NCBI GenBank assembly: GCA_009760855.2
Contig: WPIO01000069.1
Coordinates: forward strand, 429,001 to 493,000
DNA length: 64,000 bases
Direction: 5' to 3'
Source of the DNA: Cristatella mucedo
Lineage: Eukaryota; Bryozoa; Phylactolaemata; Cristatellidae
Both the position numbers and the translations under genes were made by a program. Shown here one piece after another: positions 21,501-29,500 of this stretch. Each line of letters starts with the position of its first letter. Position 1 is the first letter of the stretch. Below the pieces are notes generated by a model. The model was not told the origin of the DNA and ran no database searches. It saw only the letters and a program-made list of their open reading frames with translations.

Positions 21501-23647
21501 ATACATAGGAGCGTTTTTAGTGTCTTTTTGATAAGGGTCAAGTCAGGGGAAGTCGTGATGCAAGTCGGGAGTGAGTTCCAGGCTTTGGGAGCATACGAAC
21601 TAAATGTAAGTCTCCAAAGAATTTAAGGTTTTTACGAGGGATAAGTAAACAGTTAGATTCTGAAAAGCGAGTAGTACGATGCTTAGCCTGGTAGGAGAGT
21701 AGAAATGATAGATAGGCTGGAGCCAACGAATAAAGAGACCTGAAAGTCAGTGATCAAAACCTTGAAGTCGATCCGTTGCTTCACTGCTAGCCAGTGCAGG
21801 TCGGCGAAAAGGGGTGTGATGTGGCAACTGCGACGCTTACGACAGACAAGCCTAGCTGCAGAGTTTTGCACAAGATGTTGGCGCCTGATTGCATAAGCCG
21901 TTATATCAACAAGCACTGAGTTACAGATGTCAAGACCGAATGTCAGAAATGCATGGACCAAATTAGGAGTGGTATTCCTACCTTAGGTAGCCCGTATTTC
22001 CGCAATGTTTTATGTAGCTGAAAGTAGTACGACTTGATTGTGGAGCTGATGTGGTCGTCTAATGAAAGGTCACTTTGGGACATGACACATAGATTTCGTT
22101 CAGATTCAGCAGGAAATATGCTGGCAGAGCCGATTTCGAGCGTTGGCCTTTACACTTTCTGAATCACGCTTGGTTTGCCCATAACTAGCGAGTTAGTTTT
22201 ATCATCATTTAATTTAAGAAAATTTGCTGGCATCCATGTGGGGATGTCTTCAATACATGCAGCAAAAGGGTTGAGAGAAGCCGACGTGCTCGAGGGCTGG
22301 GAGGGATCAAAGCAAAGGTATAACTGAGTGTCATCCGCATAGAAGTGAAAGCCTAGATTGTGATTGGCCATCACATCGGCAAGAGGGGAAGTATAAACCG
22401 TGAAAATAACCGAACCAACAAAGGAGCCCTGAAGTATCCCATATTTTAGATGTACTTTCGGATGATCTTTTTCATTCACATAAATACTCTGGAGTCTCCC
22501 ACTGAGATAAGACCTGAATCATTGCAGAGCAGTGCCAGTGATATAGAATCTCTGTTTCTCTTATAAAGTTACGAGGTTAGTATGGAGCTCGAGACAATAG
22601 CTATCTGAATGCCTGACTTATTGTCCGTGTCCATAAATATACTTTCAACAGCAATGCCCACCTCCTACCAGTTCGTTGCAGCCTCTGCTTCTTCCAAGTG
22701 CATTATCCACTGTGATATTGGTTTTGAAACTGTGAGCGACGTGACTGAGAGAAAGAGCGAAAAGCAGCATTGCAGCGGCCCAGTGAAGTAATCTTTATTA
22801 CATACGGTACTTTCAGTGCTTAAATGCGCATTATTCATAGCATGCTGAGATCATGGATACTAGCAGCAGTAAGTGGCTTCTTTTGTGTTCGATGTTTCAT
22901 GTTTGTGTAGGCATTACGCTTAAATGCTTGTGCATACTTTCTTAAGCATGGAGATTTCTGATCACTAACTCTCGGTTATTGCCCCTCATGGAAATTTTTT
23001 TTAAACGCCTGAATTAAGAAAGAATTCTCTTAGGTGCTACACGAAACTAAAGAATAGTGCGATTAATGCTATTACTTCACGTAAATTGCCTCTGAAATTC
23101 AGAATCCAATCGTTGAGAAAGTAAACAGTTTTTATGATATCAAAAGGCAGCAGACTTCAAGATTAGAGACCACTCTCGGAGTTTTACTCATGTGAGGCAG
23201 TGCAACAGACTACAGCTGTGTCTAAGGTGGACAGTGGGGTCAATTATAGTGAGCGGACAAGAGTGAACGAGGCTAGAATGTATACAGTGACCGAGTAGTA
23301 ATAGTCAGCGGCGATAGGCAATGACGTGAAGCACAGACGAACTCGTGGAGCCAATCCACTCGATGCTACTCGAGTTATTGCTCAGACATTGAGCAACTAC
23401 GGAAATAGCTGAAAGTGTCGGCAACAGAAGCAAAGCTCCGAATCACATGCGAAGAATGTTTACCTATTTCGAATCCAAGCCGCAGGCCATCTACGCCCGC
23501 ATTATATTCTCGGTCAAATGCTATTTCCAGAGAGAATTCTTGCCCTCGTCTGACCAAGAGTTCCGCGTCGGTGGCTTTCTGTGTTATTTCGTCCTTGTGC
23601 GGCATAGTCACCTCAAATTTACTAGTGTAATGTTGCACAGCGTTCTG
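1914..23647 (-). CDS. Transglutaminase gene (ten coding exons located, both ends incomplete)
   Basis: Encodes a calcium-dependent protein-glutamine gamma-glutamyltransferase, which cross-links glutamine to lysine side chains; in invertebrates this acts in haemolymph clotting, cuticle or matrix formation. Coding exons on the minus strand: 23464-23647, 18298-18567, 15190-15419, 14577-14705, 13167-13455, 10387-10546, 5977-6080, 3021-3100, about 2502-2666 and 1914-2074. Phases agree at every join except that between the last two, which is not settled. Together they give about 590 residues of a usual 690-760. Seen directly: N-terminal beta-sandwich (VRRGQ, FNPWCK), catalytic Cys in YGQCWVF, His in NFHVWNE, Asp in [10 protein letters not shown], the calcium-site residues in VNADR and PEGSWEER, ISTKA, and the first barrel (VYYTG, LVDQ). 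The last barrel is missing and should lie left of base 1. The N-terminal exon(s) before 23647 were not found. Isoform (annulin, haemocyte or other) cannot be decided. Confidence 0.95.
2502..2666 (-). CDS. Transglutaminase exon 'I': start of first C-terminal barrel (edges approximate)
   Basis: It reads [36 protein letters not shown] and [17 protein letters not shown]. This is the classic '(F.V...KN.S...RT......C....YTGV)' first barrel. The start is placed at the CCGTTGCAG acceptor, which keeps phase 0 from exon H; another in-frame AG would start at 2696. The 3' edge is uncertain: GTGCGA after IIKF is the only nearby GT that keeps most of the homology, and it needs a shifted acceptor in exon J. 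Confidence 0.85.
3021..3100 (-). CDS. Transglutaminase exon 'H': EGSWEER segment
   Basis: An 80-bp exon. Its first two bases complete the Gly of exon G, giving [17 protein letters not shown] and then [10 protein letters not shown], ending at a GTGAGT donor in phase 0. The two Glu residues around 'EGS.EER' are calcium ligands in family members. The acceptor (CAATTTAG) has a weak pyrimidine tract, but frame and content agree. Confidence 0.85.
3101..4497. other. Intron sequence, no gene seen
   Basis: Transglutaminase intron between exons H and G, up to the LINE-B copy. AT-rich, with no recognisable repeat or exon. Confidence 0.5.
4498..4800 (-). mobile_element. LINE-B 3' end
   Basis: Minus-strand copy. 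It contains the 3' UTR blocks also found at 37.6 and 41.1 kb (AAGCGGCTTTCGGTACGCAT, GACTTCGTCTCACGCAAC) and, further up, the reverse complement of the LINE C-terminal coding end. Confidence 0.75.
4924..5219. mobile_element. Possible solo LTR
   Basis: A 296-bp unit starting TGTGTGAGCC and ending AACTCAACA, flanked by CTGC on both sides (4920-4923 and 5220-5223). Inside are a TATA-like CTTATATG, then GGGGAATAAAG about 20 bases later and a GT-rich stretch, in LTR order. There is no primer-binding site, gag-pol or second LTR. Confidence 0.4.
5224..5976. other. Intron sequence, no gene seen
   Basis: A GC-richer block at 5.22-5.52 kb, then AT-rich sequence up to exon G. Nothing recognised. Confidence 0.45.
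5977..6080 (-). CDS. Transglutaminase exon 'G': ISTKA / YKYPEG segment
   Basis: A short 104-bp exon. The acceptor is TATCTGCTGCAG, and its first base completes a Val codon from exon F. It reads [18 protein letters not shown], then [17 protein letters not shown], and ends with one base of the Gly codon at GTATGT. 'ISTKAVG...R.D.T..YKYPEGS' is a strong family signature. The phases (2 in, 1 out) fit both neighbours exactly. Confidence 0.93.
6446..6500 (-). mobile_element. LINE-B 3' tail fragment
   Basis: A short minus-strand piece, GTATCTCCGCCTGTAACCTC plus AAAGCCAAAAAGACTA, matching the start of the LINE-B tail at 35.3 kb. Confidence 0.5.
6660..8036. other. Intron with simple repeats, no exon seen
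   Basis: It holds a 13-G run (7031-7043) and a TC/CTGT microsatellite (about 7438-7495). Open frames here show no family signature. Confidence 0.5.
8037..8088. repeat. Tandem pair of 26-bp palindromes
   Basis: Two adjacent units (8037-8062, 8063-8088), 25 of 26 bases alike. Each is a dyad with 10-base arms CTATATCGAG / CTCGATATAG and a 6-base loop. The pair can fold as two hairpins or one long one. Confidence 0.9.
8115..8180 (+). mobile_element. tRNA-like head of a third SINE (or tRNA relic)
   Basis: TAGCTCAATCGGTTGGAGC is a near-perfect polymerase III box A. A degraded box-B region (GGTTGCGGCATCGTTCGCC) follows at tRNA spacing. No acceptor stem pairs, so it is not a working tRNA. Confidence 0.5.
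8190..9833. other. Intron, no gene seen
   Basis: AT-rich intron between transglutaminase exons F and G. Nothing recognisable. Confidence 0.45.
9834..9966 (-). mobile_element. SINE-2 (tRNA-derived)
   Basis: Minus strand: GTGGTGATAGCCGTTAAGGC and CTACATAAATGAGGCTGTTA, ending CTAACCTTTTTTA. It is shared with 15.6 and 24.5 kb. The tail differs from SINE-1. Confidence 0.7.
10387..10546 (-). CDS. Transglutaminase exon 'F': end of core, calcium site
   Basis: It follows a TTTCCTTTTCAG acceptor. The phase 1 join gives [18 protein letters not shown], then [21 protein letters not shown] and [12 protein letters not shown]. It leaves in phase 2 at GTAAGT. 'CGPASV.AIK.G....[11 protein letters not shown]' is diagnostic; the Asn and Asp of VNAD correspond to the factor XIII calcium ligands (family knowledge). 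Confidence 0.95.
10600..10691 (-). mobile_element. SINE-1 fragment
   Basis: A minus-strand piece around GGGCTCGAGCCCCGAGGCAT, with the start of the LINE-A-like tail on its left. Confidence 0.65.
11225..11334 (+). mobile_element. SINE-1 fragment plus AT microsatellite
   Basis: Box B region GTGGGCTCGAGCCC, a diverged tail TGCTCTCTTAAGCGCTATAC, then a TA run (11309-11334). Confidence 0.65.
11335..12506. other. Intron, no gene seen
   Basis: The only structure is a directly repeated TACGTCGGATGTAAGTA (12058-12093). It is intron between exons E and F. Confidence 0.45.
12507..12587. repeat. GA microsatellite
   Basis: About 30 GA units turning to GAAAGA at the end. Confidence 0.95.
13167..13455 (-). 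CDS. Transglutaminase exon 'E': active site (Cys, His, Asp)
   Basis: A 289-bp exon carrying the whole catalytic triad. The Cys of [12 protein letters not shown] is at 13438-13440. The His of [13 protein letters not shown] is at 13261-13263. The Asp of [12 protein letters not shown] is at 13192-13194. Between them are the conserved [20 protein letters not shown] and DLPPGYGGW blocks. The exon opens after CTGACAG in phase 0 and closes at GTAAAG in phase 1. All three catalytic residues and the Trp of QCW are present, so the enzyme should be active rather than a band-4.2-like dead paralogue. Confidence 0.97.
13600..13670 (+). mobile_element. Possible degraded tRNA-derived SINE head
   Basis: GCTTAAGCGAGGGGGTTAAG then GTGGGCTCGAGTTCG, at box A / box B spacing and similar to the SINE-1 head. 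The tail is missing. Confidence 0.35.
14577..14705 (-). CDS. Transglutaminase exon 'D': pre-catalytic segment
   Basis: A 129-bp exon, phase 0 on both sides. It begins [18 protein letters not shown], then [18 protein letters not shown] and ends ETKKP at GTAAGA. The family motif 'NSND.GVL.G.W...Y..G..P..W..S..IL' is preserved. It joins directly to the active-site exon, giving [12 protein letters not shown]. Confidence 0.95.
14903..14965 (+). mobile_element. LINE-A 3' tail only
   Basis: AAGAGCCTAGAAAGCGATTA plus AGTTCTCCGAATGTGATATA. A diverged tail in the intron between exons C and D. Confidence 0.6.
15190..15419 (-). CDS. Transglutaminase exon 'C': linker into catalytic core
   Basis: It starts after GGTTTTAG with AT, completing an Asp codon, so the joined protein reads [21 protein letters not shown]. 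It continues [28 protein letters not shown] and [14 protein letters not shown], ending at a GTGAGT donor in phase 0. The 'W(N/T)FGQF' and 'RGD...VSR' blocks match the family (here RGD...VRD). The match to transglutaminase is clear over the whole exon. Confidence 0.95.
15561..15745 (+). mobile_element. SINE-2 (tRNA-derived), best copy
   Basis: Box A (ATGGCACATTAGGTAAGG), box B (GGGGATTCGAATCCTGCGG), then CAAGCGGTGGTGATAGCCGT and AGGCTGCTATATCAGCTAG. It starts just downstream of exon C's intron side. Confidence 0.75.
15746..16911. other. Intron, no gene seen
   Basis: Between exons B and C. No repeat family or exon recognised before the SPIN-like element. Confidence 0.45.
16912..17098 (+). mobile_element. 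SPIN/Charlie-like hAT miniature element, copy 1
   Basis: It opens with CAGTGGTTCTCAACCTGTGG and closes with a degraded inverted copy (AAGATTAAGAAACACAT). Inside are GGGTCGTGATCCCTTTGGG, CCCTTTCACATGGGTGG, CCTAAGACCGTCGGAAAACA and CATGAGGAACTGTGTTAAA. This layout is the non-autonomous SPIN-type hAT element known from mammals, reptiles and some invertebrates (established knowledge, recalled by eye). There is no transposase and no clear 8-bp target duplication. Confidence 0.75.
17099..18297. other. Intron, no gene seen
   Basis: Intron sequence between the SPIN-like element and exon B. Nothing recognised. Confidence 0.45.
18298..18567 (-). CDS. Transglutaminase exon 'B': rest of N-terminal beta-sandwich
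   Basis: The acceptor ends CTATTCGCAG and the first two bases complete the Gly left by exon A, giving [16 protein letters not shown]. It reads on through QWHVKIARV and [20 protein letters not shown] to TMIFNPWCK. It ends with one base of a codon at a perfect GTAAGT donor. The 'SPA..PVG.Y....ET' and 'FNPWC' strings are classical for this family. Length is 270 bp, and phase 1 in and phase 1 out fit both neighbours. Confidence 0.95.
19095..19690 (-). mobile_element. LINE-B copy split by a LINE-A2 insertion
   Basis: The 19095-19215 and 19427-19690 parts match consecutive pieces of the LINE-B copy at 35.27-35.64 kb: the AGCGGCTT..GGCGATCG and AACGCAGAGAAG blocks, then GAGGAAGTAATTAACATGGG. A plus-strand LINE-A2 lies between them. 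Confidence 0.6.
19225..19425 (+). mobile_element. LINE-A2 3' UTR and tail, nested
   Basis: GCTGCCACCAAACATTTGGT, TATGCAGCATCTGTAAAGTG, GAGGGCGCTATACAAGTG, then ATT units. The same 3' UTR is at 52.6 and 61.6 kb, which defines a subfamily distinct from LINE-A. Confidence 0.65.
19700..20897. other. Intron, no gene seen
   Basis: Between exons A and B. No supported feature. Confidence 0.4.
20898..21031. repeat. Perfect 67-bp tandem duplication
   Basis: Two identical adjacent 67-bp units (20898-20964, 20965-21031), beginning AGACTATGTTTTTCTACTC. No differences were seen. Confidence 0.95.
21222..22545 (-). mobile_element. LINE-A copy with reverse transcriptase remnant
   Basis: A CR1-like non-LTR retrotransposon on the minus strand. 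From 5' to 3' it has the RT core ([33 protein letters not shown], then [14 protein letters not shown], 22150-22479), the C-terminal end ([20 protein letters not shown], 21683-21961), the 3' UTR, the tail and ATT units. The catalytic YADD is intact but the frame is broken several times. It sits in the transglutaminase intron. Confidence 0.9.
22546..23463. other. Intron, no gene seen
   Basis: Between the LINE-A copy and exon A. Nothing recognised. Confidence 0.4.
23464..23647 (-). CDS. Transglutaminase exon 'A': start of N-terminal beta-sandwich
   Basis: Reading on the minus strand, the exon follows a TTTTTAATCCAG acceptor and begins [13 protein letters not shown]. It continues to [15 protein letters not shown] and ends LRLGFEI plus one base of a Gly codon at a GTAAAC donor (phase 1). 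The 'HHT/HYT then VRRGQ' pattern is the hallmark of the transglutaminase N-terminal domain. There is an in-frame stop just upstream in the intron, so the start codon must be in an earlier exon. The acceptor could also be three bases later. Confidence 0.9.
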
Positions 23648-23800
23648 CTGGATTAAAAAGTCGACAGCAGAGACGTCCAGTGGAGCTGCTACCCCAAGTC
23701 GAACATCTAGAATGTATAATATATACGTTCGATCCAGTCAAGTCAAACCGGCTCGCAGCTGAACCAGCGAAGATCAGTGTTCGGGAGCTGCATGGGAGCA

Positions 23801-23868
23801 GTTGTAAAGTGCCTAGATAGAGATTGAGTTCGCTGATGGCGCTTTATCAAATGTATTATTATTATTCC
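23801..23868 (+). mobile_element. LINE-A 3' tail only
   Basis: GTTGTAAAGTGCCTAGATAG, GATGGCGCTTTATCAAATG, then ATT units. Confidence 0.75.
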
Positions 23869-24477
23869 CGCGAATTCATTGTGCAAGCATGTAATCAAGG
23901 TGAAGTCATCAATGTTTGCTCTACATTAATGACGTTGGCTCCGAGCGTGCGATGGCATAGCTTAATTTAAGCTTGGAAAGTAACAGAATCAGACATTCAG
24001 TGTATGGTAAATGTAAGCAATCGTTAAAATCCCCTTTACTCCGACTGCGGACCGCCTTTCTTTCCAGAATCAGCAAGCACCGTCTGTATAAGGACAGCAA
24101 AATCTAAGCAAAATTTTGCACAATACACTATGGACTTGACATTAATAATTATAAATGGAACGGAAAAATCTAAATCTCAATTTAGGTGCTTTACAACTTA
24201 CTGCAAGAGAAGCAATAATCGAGGATTAAGGAGTTGCACAATAATATGCTTTGACACGCATGCACAAAATAAAAGGACCATGCTTAAATCTCAGTGAAAA
24301 CTCATACGAAGAGACTCGATGTCGTATATTACACTTAGAAGATACCATACATATCTATACTACCTAGATTGAGTAAAAGTTGCTAGTAATGCGTTTCGCC
24401 TCTCCTGGCCAAAGGTGAAAGCAACGGCGGATGAACTTGCTTTAATCACTCTACTAACCACGGGAATTCGCTCAGGT

Positions 24478-24640
24478 GTATGGCACTCGTAGTTGACAAG
24501 TCAGGTTGTGGGTTAAAGTCTTGCAGTGGACGGTCCTTTATTTCCGTCTGCAAGTGGTGGCGAAAGCTTTTAATGCTCATCTATCGCAATATAAATGATG
24601 CTTTCAAATCAGCCAACCTCCACTTAAGCACTTCCCATCA
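24478..24640 (+). mobile_element. SINE-2, diverged
   Basis: TATGGCACTCGTAGTTGAC (box A), CAAGTGGTGGCGAAAGC, AATATAAATGATGCTTTC, CAGCCAACCTCC. A piece of a further copy is at about 24965-25030. Confidence 0.6.
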
Positions 24641-25439
24641 AACTTCCCCCAGGTGGTACTTCTTGCATATTTGCACGTCCAAATTAATTTTTTTTTATTG
24701 TCTCTTTATAATTTCGGAAAACGGGAGGCCAAAATTCTTGCATCTTTTGAAAATGTTGGCATATTTTTAATTTAAAATAGCTTATGTTAACCTTTTGTGT
24801 GTGCCAACTTCCATGCTGATTGTTAGATTAGACATTGAGAAATATCAAGAAGTGAGCAGGCGTGGGAGCTAGATGAAATATTCTAGAACCAAGATGAGGG
24901 CTTAGCCTCCGCACCCCTCAGCCGTATTTCTTTAACAGCCCATCTCCCGTCTTCCCAACGGGGTTCTTTATTGCTTACAGCAACCGGTGGTGATAGCCTT
25001 AAAAACGTTTCTGGCACTACGTTAACGAGTCTTTAGAATCAGCACACATAACCTTAATGTGTCGACTAGCGTGGCTTAGTTGAGACTATACAGGTACAGA
25101 TATGATGGAACGGTTATGTTCAGAAATCGTAATCTAGATACCGCTGCTGCTATATAGACAGAAAACAAAGGTGACACTCGCTCGGTATCTCTTCCGCTTG
25201 CAGAAGTTTCCTGCCGCACTCCACTTATCACCAAGATCAACCTGGATCCGGGCACTGTCAGATAAGCTTCTACACGATTAGCCAGCGATTGTAGAGTAAA
25301 TATAAAAGCCAATGTACACCTGCAAGAGTGCTCTCTCATTGGGCAGCTTTGGGTCAGAGTAGTGACTATAATTATTTCATTGTAAGCTAAGGTAAACATT
25401 GAGTTGCAGAGGGGCTGCTTCGCTGGCGGTAACTGAGCA

Positions 25440-25720
25440 CAGTGCCTCCCGAAGTGTCACAGAGAGTGCCACTGCGATCGAAAAGTACCACATGGCAGTT
25501 TCACGAACGAAAAGTAACTCTGGGTGATGAGATTCGGCAGTAGGGGAATATATATCGATGGAAAAGACTTGTGAATGTAAGTTCCAAAGTCTATGACCTG
25601 CTGAGAAATGGTTTCAGTCGCCAGCGTTCTATAAGCGTAAGAAAGACGTAGCTAATTTATATTCTACAGAGGACCTCAGGGCACCAGGAGGATGGAACTG
25701 AGGCTGCAGATCAGCCAGAT
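25440..25720 (-). mobile_element. Degraded LINE-B-like C-terminal end
   Basis: The minus strand reads a decayed 'AGD..FSAG.RLWN' segment (25550-25630), the conserved C-terminal signature of LINE-B at 41 kb. It is not resolvable further. Confidence 0.4.
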
Positions 25721-26439
25721 TTAACAGAAGAGGCTCCTACAAGCTCGACAGGCCTATTTTTAAGCGAGCCATACTATCAAGTATGCCCTATGAAATATGC
25801 GATCTGCACATGAGAGTGGCGGTGGAATAGCTGCTCCACTCCTAAGAATTAATCTTCTACATGGCCATAGTACGAAACCGAGGCTGACGAATGATAGCGA
25901 TCTGTGAACATACTCCAAGCACTTCAAATAAATAGTCACATATGACACTTAAAGCTATTTAATCTGCCAAGCTTCACTAAATGCTCAGATCTTTAATTTA
26001 TGGGTATTCCGACATTTGATCGATCTGATCGGCTGGCTAATCTTTCCGTCAGATATTTCTCAATCAAGAAGGTGCTCAATTTACCGAATTTACTCAATTT
26101 ACCGGTGCCGAATATTTGAAAGTTCTGGTTATACTTAATGGTTTCTCAAATGCCTTCTGAATTATAGGCAGAAACTTATTCACGTCTGTGGATCACCTAT
26201 GCCGATGTTATGGCGTAACTATGCCGTAGAACTGCTAATATGTCCTAATGCCACATACGATAGCCGAACGTGATGCACACCCGGTGCGCTTATTAGTGCG
26301 TTATCTCTGCGATTAACCTCACATGGTCAGAAGAATTAGTCGGTTAATTTTTTTATTTTCGGTAGATCAATTCGATGAAGCCCAAGAGATTTCCTAGCCA
26401 AGATCAATAGCAAAAGCCAAAGCTCCAAAGCGACTTATA

Positions 26440-27217
26440 TTCCAAAGTGACCTCTCGTTAGACGACCATATCAGCTCCACAGTCAAATCTACCTATTTTC
26501 AGCTTCATAACATAGCTAAAATTTGGACTTGTTTAGATAAGGATACCACGTCTAAGTTGGGCTTATCAGGCGATTGCAGCTGGCGCACAACTCCGCAGCT
26601 AGGCTTGTCTGTCGTGAGCGTCGCAGTTGCCACATTACACCACTTCTCGCCGACCTGCACTGGCTACCTGTCAAGCAACGGATTGCCTTCAAGGTTTTGT
26701 CGCTCACTTTTAGGTCACTTCATTCTTTGGCTCCAGCCTATATCTCAGATCTACTCCCCCACCAGGCCATGCATCGTACCACCCGCTTTTCGGAATCCAA
26801 CAGTCTACCAATACCTCGTACAAACCTCAAATCCTTTGGAGACCGTGCATTTAGTTCGTATGCTCCCAAAGCCTGGAACTCCCTCCCGACCTGCGTCAGA
26901 ACATCCCCTGACCTGGAAACATTTAAAAAGAACTAAAAAACACCTATTTAGGACAGCATTTAGTGGGTCCCCGTGATTCATCCTTGATGTGCTTATGCGT
27001 GCTGATACTGTGCATGCTGCTACTAACCAAATTTGCATGCTGACCCTGTGCATGTCACCCCTAACCATGTTATTCATTTTGTTTGTTTATCAAGCATGAT
27101 ATTACTCACCATTCAATTGCATTTCACTTTGCGGCAAATCTAAAGTCCGTAGAGAGAGATTGAGTTCTCTGAGGGCGCTTTATCAAGTGAATTATTATTA
27201 TTATACATATTATTATT
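26440..27217 (+). mobile_element. LINE-A copy, ORF end and 3' UTR
   Basis: It opens with [20 protein letters not shown], then [60 protein letters not shown] and the end ...LFRTAFSGSP, followed by the 3' UTR, tail and ATT units. Well preserved, with one frame change near 26.57 kb. Confidence 0.9.
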
Positions 27218-27499
27218 AAGCTGTCGCTTGCAACGAAGAGAAACTGAGAAGCCTTTATCGATTAGCAGATAAATTGAACTAGTAAATAAGTTAGATGTAG
27301 CATACAGAAAAATTAGAGAAGTGACAGAAGGGACTTTTAGTGAGTCATTGGTTGCCAAAAATTGTCATTTCACGAAACACAGGGACATTCGTCATGGTAC
27401 AAATATACTTTTTTTGGGTAAAATGTGTGCGTAAAGGGGAATCTATCGATGCACTGCAATATCTTTCTCTCTGTCTCTCTTCGGGCGCTATACAAATTA

Positions 27500-27501
27500 A
27501 T

Positions 27502-27545
<44 letters not shown>
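27500..27545. repeat. TA microsatellite
   Basis: A TA run preceded by a short SINE-1-like tail end (CTTCGGGCGCTATACAAAT). Confidence 0.85.
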
Positions 27546-27550
<5 letters not shown>

Positions 27551-27680
27551 TTCATTTATATAGCGCCCCAAGAGAAATTTATCTCTATTCAGGCGCTTCA
27601 CATATGCCCCGGGGCTCGAGCCCACGACCTCAGTCAGACCTTGGTCGGGGCGAGCACCTTAACCGCTAGACCGAACCAGC
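27546..27680 (-). mobile_element. SINE-1, full length
   Basis: Minus strand: GCTGGTTCGGTCTAGCGGTT (box A), GTGGGCTCGAGCCCCGGGG (box B), GAAGCGCCTGAATAGAGAT and GGGGCGCTATATAAATG. Near-identical to the copy at 29.4 kb. Confidence 0.9.
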
Positions 27681-27973
27681 TCGGCAATCCATCTTAATTC
27701 GAGAGGAATGAGAAGCTGATTTACTCTTCTCGACCGTCGACGCAGCATCATTTCATATTATTTTTGGTATCGAATGAGCCTGAATGTGTCTTTAGCAGAT
27801 TGGTCCGAATAGTAAATAGTCGCTGCTGCTTAGTCGTATATAGTGCATTATAATAAATAATAAATACTGCAAAATTGCATCTAAATTGCAATAATAAATA
27901 AAAAATTGCATAATAAAGGCATACTATATTGCATAATAAATGCAAAAGTTGCAATAATAATTCAAATAGATTA

Positions 27974-27975
<2 letters not shown>

Positions 27976-28024
<49 letters not shown>

Positions 28025-28112
28025 CAAATGTAAAGCGCCTAGGAAGAGATTGAGTTTTCTGAGGGCGCTTTATCAAGTGCATTATTATAACAATAATCAT
28101 ATTATTATTATA
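27976..28112 (+). mobile_element. AT microsatellite and LINE-A 3' tail
   Basis: A TA run (27976-28021) followed at once by CAGCAAATGTAAAGCGCCTA and the tail with ATT units. Confidence 0.75.
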
Positions 28113-29362
28113 TATATTCTGCTTTCTGCAGTATATAGTGCATTCTACGGTATATGCAGAATGTAGCCGCGACTTTATAATAGTAAATAATAGTTAATAG
28201 TCGCTGCTAATGCATTCCACGGTTTTTGTAGTCTCTGCTCGTAGCTGCAGGCTACATTTACCAACAGTGGATAACTTTCGTGGATTAAGTGATTTTTTAT
28301 GAAGCTCAAATCGATATGTCATTACTAATGTATCGGCAACATTTTTCACACTCTGTGCGTCGTATCGCAAGTTCTTAGGCTGAATTGTATCAATCCGCTG
28401 CGAATGCCAATAGAAGATCTTAGCAAGATTGAGAAAGAGCTTGTATATATTGGTCAGCAGCAGAAGTGCTTAGCTTGAGGTATGAAATTAGTGACATACT
28501 GAATTGTCTAGAATTTTCTTGAAAGCCAAAGGCCTGCAGCACCCAATATGCTTTTTTTTGGTCGATTCTTAAAGATGGGTCATGAGTGGGTAGCTTTCTT
28601 CCACTAATTCGCGGAAATGTACAAATCTACGGAAGAATTTCAGTCACCAAACGAAGGGAAATTTTGAGACCTCGCTTCGTCTTGATTGTGGGTTACTAAA
28701 GGCAAGGTGGGATCACGATGGCGCACACTAACAGGGACCAGTTGGAGTCAGTGGTTGACATTTGTTCAGTCCCTCAATAGAAAATCGTTGGTTGCACATA
28801 CAGCCAAATATCAGCTTCGGTTCCTCGTCTGGCTCAATCAATTTTTTCGACTTTCATAATACCACTGACAACTTCGTGCTAAGTGCATTTAAGCTCGAGG
28901 AATATGGATGGAGTCGAGACTTGTCATCGGTCGACTTAAGGTTTTCAGACATTTCAACATTTTCAGACGTTTCCGCCGTCATCAATGTCTGGTATCACTT
29001 ACTAAGTTTCGTGTTTTTGTTATGCTTCGGGGGACAAGCTTCTCACGCCGTATGTTTAAAATGTGGCCATAACTAATAGAGTTTAATGTATACAATACGA
29101 AACTAAATTTTAACTCCTTTAACAACTAATTTCAAACCTCGCCGCATGCACCTCTCAGACTCGCCATTCCCACGAAGTGGGAATCTTTCAGAACTCAGTG
29201 AAACGGTTGTCCTTTTAGTGGGCCTGTAATACAAAGGCATGCATTTGTCTATAGATGCCAATAAAGTTTATTCACGAGAGAAATACTAGTGCGATCAACT
29301 GTACACCGGATACTAGAAGCTCAACTTGCTGATTGCTCGTTAGACTATTGACTATATTGCCT
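28113..29362. other. No gene seen
   Basis: AT-rich, with several short open frames but no homology signature or convincing splice structure. Confidence 0.4.
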
Positions 29363-29500
29363 AGCTGGTTTGGTCTAGCGGTTAAGGTGCTCGCCCCGAC
29401 CAAGGTCTGACTGAGGTTGTGGGCTCGAGCCCCGAGGCATATGTGAAGCGCCTGAATAGAGATTAAGTTCTCTTGGGGCGCTATATAAATGAATTATATA
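29363..29500 (+). mobile_element. SINE-1, full length (reference copy)
   Basis: GCTGGTTTGGTCTAGCGGTT (box A), GTTGTGGGCTCGAGCCCCG (box B), AAGCGCCTGAATAGAGATTA, AGTTCTCTTGGGGCGCTATA, then AAATGAATTATATA. The tail is the LINE-A tail with few changes. Confidence 0.92.

Noticed and set aside
25076-25399. A 107-codon minus-strand frame upstream of exon A, tested as a transglutaminase N-terminal exon
   Set aside because: No similarity to the N-terminal region and no donor in phase 0 that would join to exon A.
27370-27555. Open frames over the TA repeat (IYIYIY)
   Set aside because: Translation of a microsatellite.
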